DNA of 64,000 nt from Actinomycetota bacterium (GTDB lineage: Bacteria; Actinomycetota; Actinomycetes; Mycobacteriales; Mycobacteriaceae). The notes under the pieces are model-generated. The model saw only the letters and a program-made list of their open reading frames with translations, had not been told where the DNA came from and made no database searches. The position numbers and the translations under genes were made by a program. Below, one piece after another: positions 43,699 through 50,727 of this stretch (within the stretch, counting starts at the first letter, position 1; each line of letters opens with the position of its first letter). The stretch covers positions 1 to 64,000 of the forward strand of contig JAFDWN010000024.1 of assembly GCA_018268465.1 (NCBI GenBank), read 5' to 3'.

Positions 43699-44571
43699 CT
43701 AGCCCGCCGTCATCCGGATGCCGATCGCGGTGACGACGACGTTGACCACGAACAGCGCCATGAATGCGTACACCACGGTTTCGTTCACCGCGTTGCCGAC
43801 GGCCTTGGCGCCGCCGCCGCCGATCGTCAGCCCGCGATAGCAGGCGACCAATCCCGCGATCAGACCGAACAACGCGGCCTTGACCGAGGAGATGATGAGT
43901 TCGGGCACCCCCGTCAGCAGCGTGATGCCTGCGGCGAACGCGCCCGGGTTGACGTCCTGGACATATACCGAGAAGAAGTAGCCGCCGAGGATTCCGATGA
44001 TGCACACCAGGCTGTTGAGCAGCAGCGCGACCAGCCCGGAGGCCAGCATGCGCGGCGTGACCAGCCGCTGCACCGGGTTGATGCCGAGGACCTCCATGGC
44101 GTCGATTTCCTCGCGGATGGTGCGGGATCCGAGATCGGCGCACATTGCGGTGGCGCCGGCGCCCGCGACGATCAGCACCGTCACCAGCGGGCCGACCTGG
44201 GTGACGGCGCCGAATGCGGCCCCGGCGCCGCTGAGGTCGGCCGCGCCGAGTTCGCGCAGCAGGATGTTGAGCGTGAAGCTGACCAGCACCGTGAACGGGA
44301 TCGCCACCAGCAGGGTCGGCATCAACGAGACGCGTGCGACGAACCAGGACTGCTCGAGGAACTCCTTGCCCTGAAACGGTCGCCGGAACACGTACCTGAC
44401 GGCGTCGGCAGACATCGCGAACAGCCCGCCGATCGCTTGCATGGGCGTTGCCAGGTCCCGCGTCAGACGGATGCCGGGAGACCACCGGTCCGCGGGGTTA
44501 CCGCCCATCGGCACCGTGGCCCTCCGGCGCGCCGCCGGGCCGATCGTCGATGCCCAAGGATGATCTCCCAT
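43699..44571 (-). CDS. yrbEA: MlaE-family ABC permease YrbEA, first gene of the mce operon
   Basis: This 290-residue membrane permease has the MlaE core GAGATAMCADLGSRTIREEIDAMEVLGINPVQRLVTPRM. The ATG at 44569-44571 gives an N-terminal extension of about 40 residues compared with its partner; a second ATG at 44506-44508 would shorten it by 21 residues. No ribosome binding site is obvious at either. The upstream 560 bases carry the control region and the divergent IclR gene. Confidence 0.93.
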   Translation of the reverse strand: MGDHPWASTIGPAARRRATVPMGGNPADRWSPGIRLTRDLATPMQAIGGLFAMSADAVRYVFRRPFQGKEFLEQSWFVARVSLMPTLLVAIPFTVLVSFTLNILLRELGAADLSGAGAAFGAVTQVGPLVTVLIVAGAGATAMCADLGSRTIREEIDAMEVLGINPVQRLVTPRMLASGLVALLLNSLVCIIGILGGYFFSVYVQDVNPGAFAAGITLLTGVPELIISSVKAALFGLIAGLVACYRGLTIGGGGAKAVGNAVNETVVYAFMALFVVNVVVTAIGIRMTAG

Positions 44572-44602
44572 CGAAAGTCACGAACGCGTTGACGGAGGCT
44601 CA

Positions 44603-44622
44603 GACGGTTTACCAAAACCGTC
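44603..44622. promoter_or_regulatory. Hairpin/operator upstream of yrbEA
   Basis: The inverted repeat GACGGTTT-ACCA-AAACCGTC has perfect 8-bp arms, 31 bases upstream of the yrbEA start. It could be a second regulator operator or a structured 5' leader element of the mce mRNA. The regulator is unknown. Confidence 0.5.
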
Positions 44623-45070
44623 CGCCCCCCGGCGGATTCATGACCGGTCAGTGGAACACTGTAGATTCTGCGATTCGCCCATCAGGCATGTTTGCCGGGA
44701 TCGGTACCCGTCGGGGTGCGGACACCGCTGTGCCGGCGTCCGGCTCCCGCCGTGATTTCCCGATGTCGGCGCGGCGGCTGCCTGTCGGGGCGCTTCGACC
44801 GCCGGGGTCGACTGCGGACCGCGCATACCGTCCACCGACGGCGGCGCGCGGGCCGCTGGGGCCGCCGGTGCCGAAGTCGGCGTCGCCGATCGTGCTTTGC
44901 GGGGTGGTGAGATGCCCGCCGCGTCGCGGGCGGTCGACGGTCCGTGACCCCCACATTGGATTTCGTCAATTTTGCCAAACAACCGTGCAAAACTGACATG
45001 AGTCAGGCATCATCGGTTCGATCCGTCACACCGGGCCGTTGTGTGTGACAAGCCGCACACTTCTATGGTA

Positions 45071-45107
45071 CAAAGAGGAATATTCCTATTAGGAATATTC
45101 CTCTTTG
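45071..45107. promoter_or_regulatory. 37-bp palindrome, probable IclR operator
   Basis: This is a symmetrical site with perfect 18-bp arms (CAAAGAGGAATATTCCTA and its complement) around one central base, 26 bases before the IclR start. Inside it, the 12-mer palindrome AGGAATATTCCT occurs twice, at 45076-45087 and 45091-45102, three bases apart. This fits cooperative binding of two dimers or a tetramer, as IclR proteins do. A TATGGT element just upstream (45065-45070) could be the -10 of the IclR gene, so binding would autoregulate. Confidence 0.75.
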
Positions 45108-45133
45108 GTAGTTGATTGCGGCACGGAGGCCCC

Positions 45134-45979
45134 ATGACATCGACCGTCGAACCGACCACTCCCAGCGCGGTCATCGATCGCATTTCGTTGGTCCTCGACG
45201 CATTCGACGGACCCGGCCGGCTCACCCTCGCCCAGATCGTGCGCCGTACGGGACTGCCCCGGTCGTCGGCGCACCGGATGCTGGAGCGGCTGGTCCAGCT
45301 GCGGTGGCTGCGCCGCAACGGCCGCGACTACGAACTCGGCATGCGCCTGGTGGAACTGGGTTCGCTGGCGGTGCACCAAGACCGGCTGGTCCGCGCCGCG
45401 CAGCCGCTGCTGCACGAACTGCACCGCGCCACAGGGCTTGTCGTTCACCTCGCGGTCCTCGACGGCGCCGACGTCGTGTACCTCGAGAAGATCGGCGACC
45501 GGATGACCGCGGCCATCCCCACTCGTGTCGGCGGGCGTCAGCCGTCGCACTGTGCGGCCGTCGGAAAGGCCATCCTCGCCTACAACGACCACCCCGACGC
45601 CGTCGATCTGACGGTCCGCAAGACGAAGTACTCCATCAACACCGATGCGCAGCTGGCCACCGAACTGGACAAGGTCCGCACCCACGGCGTCGCGGTCGAC
45701 CGCGAAGAGTCCCTTCCGGGATTCGGGTGTGTCGCGGCGCCGATCGGAAACCCCGGTGACGCCGTCGCCGCCGTGTCGGTATGCGGGCCGATGGGCCGTA
45801 TGACGTTCGATCAACGGCTCGCCGGCCCGGTGCGGATGACGGCGATGCGCGTCTGGCGCACCCTGGAAAACGGTCACCAGCGGGTGGCGCCGACCCTGCA
45901 GCAGGTGCGGCCGCCGCGCGGTGTTCCCACGGCCCGGCCGGCCTGCGGCCACGGGGCGGCCGACGTGCAGTACGCGTGA
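45134..45979 (+). CDS. IclR-family transcriptional regulator
   Basis: In this 281-residue protein an N-terminal winged helix (about 10-70, LTLAQIVRRTGLPRSSAHRMLERLVQL) precedes an IclR effector domain with VVYLEKIGDRMTAAIPTRVGGRQPSHCAAVGKAILA and GFGCVAAPIGNPGDAVAAVSVCGP. The ATG has GGAGG five bases upstream; an earlier TTG at 45116 is less likely. It is divergent from the mce operon and sits right behind the 37-bp palindrome, so it is the best candidate regulator of this lipid importer. Confidence 0.92.
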   Translation: MTSTVEPTTPSAVIDRISLVLDAFDGPGRLTLAQIVRRTGLPRSSAHRMLERLVQLRWLRRNGRDYELGMRLVELGSLAVHQDRLVRAAQPLLHELHRATGLVVHLAVLDGADVVYLEKIGDRMTAAIPTRVGGRQPSHCAAVGKAILAYNDHPDAVDLTVRKTKYSINTDAQLATELDKVRTHGVAVDREESLPGFGCVAAPIGNPGDAVAAVSVCGPMGRMTFDQRLAGPVRMTAMRVWRTLENGHQRVAPTLQQVRPPRGVPTARPACGHGAADVQYA

Positions 45980-46055
45980 GCCCTGCCGGGCGGTCCGCCC
46001 GTCGGATCGGGCACCGGATCACGCGTCGCCGCCGGGCGTGTTCTGTACTTGAGCG

Positions 46056-46514
46056 ATGACGCTGTATTTCGAGGACTTCTCCCCCGGACAGGAATTCCAG
46101 ACCCAGGCCAGGACCATCACCGAGGCCGACGTGGTGTCGTTCGCGGCCTGGAGCTGGGATACCAACCCGGTCCACACCGATGCCGAATCGAGCCGGCACG
46201 GCCGATTCGGTCAGCGAATCGGCCACGGACTGCTGGGTTTGTCGGTGGCGATGGGGCTCGCGGCGCGGCTGGGCGTGTTCGAGGGCAGCTCGATCGCACT
46301 GCTCGACGTCGCCGAATGGCGTTTCGTCGCACCGATTCTCATCGGCGACACCGTGCACTGCCGGGTCGAGATTCTGCACACCCGGTTGACCAGCAAGGGC
46401 GACGCGGGCATCCTCGACCGCCGGTTCACCCTCGTCAACCAGCACGGAGACACGGTGCAGGAGGGCCGGATCGGGTTGATGGTGGCGCTCAGTGCGGCCA
46501 CCGCTCCGCGGTGA
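46056..46514 (+). CDS. MaoC-like hotdog-fold dehydratase
   Basis: This 152-residue protein has the (R)-hydratase motif: FAAWSWDTNPVHTDAESSRHGRFGQRIGHGLLGLSVAMGL, with the catalytic Asp-x4-His pattern (D35 and H40 by position). It probably hydrates enoyl-CoA in beta-oxidation or related lipid metabolism. It is downstream of the IclR gene by 76 bases on the same strand and may be co-expressed. Confidence 0.9.
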   Translation: MTLYFEDFSPGQEFQTQARTITEADVVSFAAWSWDTNPVHTDAESSRHGRFGQRIGHGLLGLSVAMGLAARLGVFEGSSIALLDVAEWRFVAPILIGDTVHCRVEILHTRLTSKGDAGILDRRFTLVNQHGDTVQEGRIGLMVALSAATAPR

Positions 46515-46587
46515 TGTGCCGCTGCCGCGACGCCGACGGGCTGCTCAGCCCATTGCGCCGGCAGTCGGCTGTCCGGGTGGCGCGGGA

Positions 46588-47271
46588 CTAGGCGGGTGCG
46601 GGATCGTCGCGGCCGTCGACGGCCACCCGATCGGCCGCCTCCGGCCATGGTGCCGCCCCGGGACGGGGAAAGCCCGCCGCGCCGCCCGACCGCAGGTACA
46701 GCTCTTCGGCCTCGTCGAGGTCCTTGATCATCTCCAGCGCGAGTTCCCGTTCGGCCGCGTAGTAGCGCGCGGCCCAGCGGATAGCCAGGCGGGGGTAGGC
46801 CCACGCGTCGAGCGCCTCGGCACCGTGAGCGTCGCGCGCGGCGTCGCGTTCCATCTTCTCGGCGAACGCGACGTGTTCGCGCAGGAGCTCCTTGAGTCGC
46901 GCGGCGTCGGTCAGATGCCCGAAAGCCACCCGGAGCAGGACGCTGTGTTTGAGCACCGGCGGGTCGGCGGGCGCGCCGGTGGCCCACCCGCGAACGGCTT
47001 CCAAGCCCTTCCCGGTGATCTTGTACAGCCGGCGGCTGCGGGCGGTGTTGTCGTGGTCCAACCGCGACGTCACCAGCCCGAGGCGTTCGAGTTTCTTCAG
47101 CTCGGTGTAGATCTGGCTGAACGACGGGCTCCAGTAGAAGTACCGGATGCTTCGCCCGGTCACCTTCTTGATGTCGTAGCCGGAGAGCTCCTCTTCGTAG
47201 GACAGGATGGCCAGGATCGCCCAGCTCGTCGCGGCCAGAGGCGACGCACCCGGCCGATCGCTCGCGTCCAT
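46588..47271 (-). CDS. PadR-family transcriptional regulator
   Basis: This 227-residue protein has the N-terminal PadR winged helix: TSWAILAILSYEEELSGYDIKKVTG, then WSPSFSQIYTELKKLERLGLVTSRL. A C-terminal helical Vir domain (LKELLREHVAFAEKMERDA) should dimerise. There is no obvious ribosome binding site before the ATG at 47269-47271. The likely target is not evident; the upstream gap contains the large hairpin at 47346. Confidence 0.9.
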   Translation of the reverse strand: MDASDRPGASPLAATSWAILAILSYEEELSGYDIKKVTGRSIRYFYWSPSFSQIYTELKKLERLGLVTSRLDHDNTARSRRLYKITGKGLEAVRGWATGAPADPPVLKHSVLLRVAFGHLTDAARLKELLREHVAFAEKMERDAARDAHGAEALDAWAYPRLAIRWAARYYAAERELALEMIKDLDEAEELYLRSGGAAGFPRPGAAPWPEAADRVAVDGRDDPAPA

Positions 47272-47345
47272 TTCGGGAGCCTAACAACACAGGTCAGAGC
47301 TGCCGCCGATACTCACCACTGGCCGGGAACCTCTGTCCTAATCCG

Positions 47346-47402
47346 CGAGATCAGACTTACGGCACGTGTTTCCCTCGCGCGCGTGCCGTAAGTCTGATCT
47401 CG
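47346..47402. repeat. 57-bp perfect long inverted repeat (21-bp arms)
   Basis: Arms 47346-47366 and 47382-47402 are exact complements (core AGATCAGACTTACGGCACG) around a 15-base loop. The repeat runs up to the stop codon of the aldo/keto reductase gene. No T-tract follows, so it is either a factor-assisted terminator, an mRNA 3' stabiliser, or a dispersed palindromic repeat element. The perfect, non-GC-only arms are unlike ordinary mycobacterial hairpins. Confidence 0.85.
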
Positions 47403-48260
47403 TCACGCCTCGGCGATGGCCTTGAAGTCCTCGTCGCTGAGTTCGACGCCGGCGCCGGCGATGTTGTCCTCCAGGTGGGCCACCGACGAGGTGCCCGGAA
47501 TCGGCAGCATGACGGGCGAGCGCTTGAGCAGCCACGCCAGGGCGAGCTGCGACGGGCTGTGTCCGGTCCGCTCCGAGATCGCCGCGAGCGGTCCTCCCGG
47601 CTGCGACAGGGCACCGGTGGCCAGGGGGAACCACGGGATGAACCCGATACTCTGCCCGGCGGAGAAGTCCAGCACATCCTCGGCGTTGCGGTTGGTGACG
47701 TTGTAGAGGTTCTGCACCGTCACGATGTCGGCGACCTGCTGAGCGGCCTCGATCTGGGCGACGGTCACCTCGGACAGGCCGATATGGCGGATCTTGCCTT
47801 CGTCCTGAAGCTTCTTGAGTTCACCGACCTGGTCCTCCAGCGGGACCTCCGGATCGACGCGGTGCAGCTGGAACAGGTCGATGCGATCCACACCCAGGTT
47901 GCGCAGGCTCAGCTCGGCCTGCTGGCGCAGGTAGGCGGGCCTGCCGACGGGCGTCCACAGGTCGGGGCCCTGCCGGGTGAGCCCCGCTTTGGTCGCGATG
48001 ACCAGGTCGTCGGGATAGGGATGCAGCGCCTCCCGAATGAGCTGTTCGGCGACCACCGGACCGTACGAGTCCGCCGTGTCGATGAAGTTGACGCCGAGTT
48101 CGACCGCGCGCCGCAGAACGCGTACGGCTTCGGCTGGGTCGGCGGGGTCGCCCCAGACGCCCTTGCCCGTCAGCCGCATGGAGCCGAAGCCCAGCCGGTT
48201 GACCGTGAGATCGCCGCCGATGGTGAAGCTGCCGGATGCGGCAGCCGTGGATGTGGCCAT
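47403..48260 (-). CDS. Aldo/keto reductase
   Basis: This 285-residue TIM-barrel NADPH enzyme has the catalytic tetrad recognisable as Asp and Tyr in [11 protein letters not shown], Lys in LVIATKAGL and His in LFQLHRVD. The C-terminal cofactor loop is [25 protein letters not shown]. It reduces aldehydes or ketones of unknown identity. AAGGAGG lies a few bases before the ATG. The hairpin at 47346 directly follows its stop. Confidence 0.92.
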   Translation of the reverse strand: MATSTAAASGSFTIGGDLTVNRLGFGSMRLTGKGVWGDPADPAEAVRVLRRAVELGVNFIDTADSYGPVVAEQLIREALHPYPDDLVIATKAGLTRQGPDLWTPVGRPAYLRQQAELSLRNLGVDRIDLFQLHRVDPEVPLEDQVGELKKLQDEGKIRHIGLSEVTVAQIEAAQQVADIVTVQNLYNVTNRNAEDVLDFSAGQSIGFIPWFPLATGALSQPGGPLAAISERTGHSPSQLALAWLLKRSPVMLPIPGTSSVAHLEDNIAGAGVELSDEDFKAIAEA

Positions 48261-48782
48261 GATGCCTCCTTACACCGAGGCAAACTGAACGACCAGTTCC
48301 CCGTATTCCCCGCGGCGCAGAGCGTCGATCCCACGCCGATCGGACGTCGCTGATCGCCGTGTCCGGCGCCCGGCCGATCGAACGCGTCAGGGGCCGGGAT
48401 CATCGGTGCCCGACAATGCCCTGAAATCCGTTGACTACCAGCTTTTTTGATCGAGTTGACGCCGATGGGCGGACACCGCGCACCGTCACGTGTGACGCAT
48501 GACACGACAAAGATCGGATCGGTGCCACCCTGCCGTGAGCTATGCTTTCCCTCAGATTGGACTGTCGATGACCGACACCAATACGTCGTGGACGCTTCCC
48601 TCATCCTCGGCGGCGCCAGCCCAGCGCGTAGCTGCCGCCGACTTCAGGTGAACAGTGCACCAGCACCAGCTAGACCGCGGCGAACGATATTGCCCGCCGG
48701 CAATCTCGCCACCTCGTGCTGTGGGCTGCCGTCCGACGCGGTCGCCACCCGGCACGCCAATGCCTGAAAGGCACTCCGAAAT
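48261..48782. other. 522-base gap with possible leader and two short ORFs before rhlE
   Basis: No standard gene is visible. On the plus strand a weak promoter-like TATGCT (48541-48546) precedes a 27-codon ORF (48568-48651, MTDTNTSWTLPSSSAAPAQR...). Its stop overlaps by four bases (GTGA) a 39-codon ORF (48648-48767) ending 15 bases before the helicase start. These may be upstream ORFs in a long rhlE leader. The left part carries the AKR ribosome binding site and promoter on the minus strand; nothing else is recognised. Confidence 0.45.
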
Positions 48783-50126
48783 ATGGCTTCCGACAACTCT
48801 TTTGCCGATCTGGGCGTACCGGGACCGCTGGTCCACGCGCTCGCCGAGCAAGGCATCACCGCACCTTTCCCCATCCAGGTCGAAACCCTGCCCGACACCC
48901 TGGCCGGCCGCGACGTACTCGGCCGTGGCAAGACTGGCAGCGGTAAGACACTGGCCTTCTCGCTTCCGCTGGTCAGCCGCCTGCGCGAGCACCGCGCCGG
49001 GCGAGCCCGCCCGGCAGGTCTGGTGCTCGCACCCACCCGGGAACTGGCGACGCAGATCACCGCGACGCTGCAACCGCTGGCGGACGCCTGCGGTCTGCGG
49101 GTCACCACGATCTTCGGCGGCGTTCCGCAAGCCCGGCAGGTCCGCGCGCTGGAGTCCGGCGTCGACATCGTCGTGGCCTGCCCGGGCCGGTTGGAAGATC
49201 TCATGCGGCAGGGGCTGATCAGCCTCGACCGTGTCGAGGTCACGGTGATCGACGAGGCCGACCACATGGCCGACCTCGGCTTCCTGCCCGGGGTGACCAG
49301 GATCCTGGCCGCCACCCCCGCGGGTGGACAGCGCCTGCTGTTCTCGGCGACGCTCGACAACGGGGTGGACAAGCTGGTCAAGCGCTTCCTGCGCGACTCG
49401 GTGATGCATTCCGTCGACCAGGCGAACTCCCCGGTCGCGCAGATGACCCATCACGTCTTCCACGTCGCGGGCGCCGAGGTCAAGAAGGAATTGGTAGAGC
49501 GACTCGCGTCGGGCACCGGGCGTCGCATCCTGTTCATGCGCACCAAACACCAGGCACGCAAACTGGCCAAGCAGCTGACCGAATCGGGGATCCCGTCGGT
49601 CGACCTGCACGGCAACCTGTCCCAACCTGCGCGTGATCGCAACCTCGCGGCGTTCGCCGCCGGACACGCCCGGGTCCTGGTGGCCACCGACATCGCCGCG
49701 CGCGGTGTGCACGTCGACGACGTCGAACTCGTGGTGCATATCGATCCGCCCGCCGAACACAAGGCCTACCTGCATCGATCCGGCCGTACCGCGCGGGCGG
49801 GCAGCGCCGGAGACGTCGTCACCGTCGTGCTGCCCGAACAGCGCAAGGACACCCAGGGCCTGTTGCGCCGCGCCGGCATCGCGGTGGCACCCCAGCAGGT
49901 GACCGCCGACTCCGACGTGGTCACGGCGCTGGTGGGTGAGATCGCTCCGTACCGGGCACCCGAGCCCAAGCCCGTGGTGGCGCCCAGGCAGGCACCGCAC
50001 GGCGGCGGCTCGGGGCGTCCGGGGCGTCAGCGCGGTCCGCGCAGCGGCGGTCAGTCGTCGTCGGAGCGCGGTCACAACCCCGCGCGCCGGCGCGGTTCGT
50101 CGCGTCCGCGGCGTACCACAACCTGA
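48783..50126 (+). CDS. rhlE: DEAD-box RNA helicase RhlE
   Basis: This 447-residue helicase has Q-motif PFPIQ, motif I GRGKTGSGKT (47-56), Ia PTRELA, II DEAD (157-160), III SAT (188-190) and VI HRSGRTARAG. The tail (about 400-447) is Arg/Gly/Ser rich (GGGSGRPGRQRGPRSGGQ) and probably binds RNA. It remodels RNA in ribosome assembly or degradosome-related decay, often in the cold. The long leader upstream suggests post-transcriptional control. Motif I has GRGK where most members have AQ, a variant seen in actinobacterial RhlE as far as I recall. Confidence 0.93.
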   Translation: MASDNSFADLGVPGPLVHALAEQGITAPFPIQVETLPDTLAGRDVLGRGKTGSGKTLAFSLPLVSRLREHRAGRARPAGLVLAPTRELATQITATLQPLADACGLRVTTIFGGVPQARQVRALESGVDIVVACPGRLEDLMRQGLISLDRVEVTVIDEADHMADLGFLPGVTRILAATPAGGQRLLFSATLDNGVDKLVKRFLRDSVMHSVDQANSPVAQMTHHVFHVAGAEVKKELVERLASGTGRRILFMRTKHQARKLAKQLTESGIPSVDLHGNLSQPARDRNLAAFAAGHARVLVATDIAARGVHVDDVELVVHIDPPAEHKAYLHRSGRTARAGSAGDVVTVVLPEQRKDTQGLLRRAGIAVAPQQVTADSDVVTALVGEIAPYRAPEPKPVVAPRQAPHGGGSGRPGRQRGPRSGGQSSSERGHNPARRRGSSRPRRTTT

Positions 50127-50157
50127 TCCCCCGGCCCGCCGACGCGGCTGCGACCGG

Positions 50158-50718
50158 CTATCGGAGGGGGCGGCGTGCCAACAGCCAGGCCTGGCCGTCG
50201 CCCTCACCGCAGGCGATCACGTCGAGATCGCCGAATGCCGCGGGCAACTCGCCGGGTTCGGCCCGGTAGGCGCCCGAAACCGCGCCGACGCGGCTCAGAG
50301 CGGCGATCGCCAGCAGTCCGCCCGGCGCCAGCCGCCGCATGATCGGGCCGTCCAGACGACGGTCCCGGAATAGGTGGCACAGCACGACGTCGACCGGGGG
50401 GCCGCCGGGCAGTCCCCCGTCGAGGTCGACGACCGAGAATCGGCACCGGTCACCGACCCCGCTGCGGCGGGCCAGGTCCCGCGCCCGGCCGATCGCCACC
50501 GGGGACACGTCGACACCCCAGACCCGCATCCCGCGACCCGCGAGCCACACGGCGCCCTCACCCTGCCCGCAGGCGAGATCCAGCGCGTGCCCGGCGGCCG
50601 GAAAGGCGTCGGCGAACGCTGCGAACGTCACGGGCGGGGCCGACGGGGGCAGGTCCGTCACCGCCGGGACGCGGACGGTGTACTTCTCGTCCCAGCGGAT
50701 CCGGTCGTCGTCGCTCAC
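50158..50718 (-). CDS. SAM-dependent class I methyltransferase (TehB/UbiE-like)
   Basis: This 186-residue protein has SAM motif I HALDLACGQGEGAVWLAGRG, motif II WGVDVSPVAIGRARDLA, and a post-motif PVDVVLCHLFRDRRL. It is short, close to the minimal Rossmann fold, with no extra substrate domain. It starts nine bases after the ATP-grasp gene on the same strand, which makes it the distal gene of the signalling operon. It might modify the product of that ligase. The substrate is unknown. Confidence 0.88.
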   Translation of the reverse strand: MSDDDRIRWDEKYTVRVPAVTDLPPSAPPVTFAAFADAFPAAGHALDLACGQGEGAVWLAGRGMRVWGVDVSPVAIGRARDLARRSGVGDRCRFSVVDLDGGLPGGPPVDVVLCHLFRDRRLDGPIMRRLAPGGLLAIAALSRVGAVSGAYRAEPGELPAAFGDLDVIACGEGDGQAWLLARRPLR

Positions 50719-50727
50719 CCGCGCACC

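Larger units (their letters stand above)
44572..45133. other. Long mce/IclR intergenic control region
   Basis: These 562 bases contain no convincing gene; the short open frames in it are Arg-rich and lack a ribosome binding site. It holds a hairpin next to yrbEA (44603-44622), a 10-bp perfect palindrome TGACCGGTCA (44641-44650), an inverted repeat TTTTGC/GCAAAA (44970-44992) and the 37-bp palindrome before the IclR gene. A weak -10-like TACAGT on the minus strand lies near 44656-44661. The mce transcript may therefore carry either a short leader or a long one if it starts near the IclR operator. Confidence 0.6.

Noticed and set aside
42529-44592. A 687-codon open frame on the plus strand opposite yrbEA/yrbEB/mceA
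   Set aside because: It is antisense to intact permease and Mce genes, rich in Arg, His, Asp and Gln as expected from the complementary codon bias, and has no recognisable domain.
44682-44999. Short minus-strand ORF in the mce/IclR gap starting with ATG at 44999
   Set aside because: It is Arg/Pro-rich, has no ribosome binding site and competes with other open frames of equal length in the same stretch.
48447-48767. 106-codon plus-strand ORF spanning the leader before rhlE
   Set aside because: The first part has no supporting start signal and no domain; only its distal portion is considered as a possible short upstream ORF.
48261-48782. Riboswitch or cold-shock thermosensor in the rhlE leader
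   Set aside because: No consensus of a known riboswitch class was seen, and structure cannot be judged by eye with confidence.
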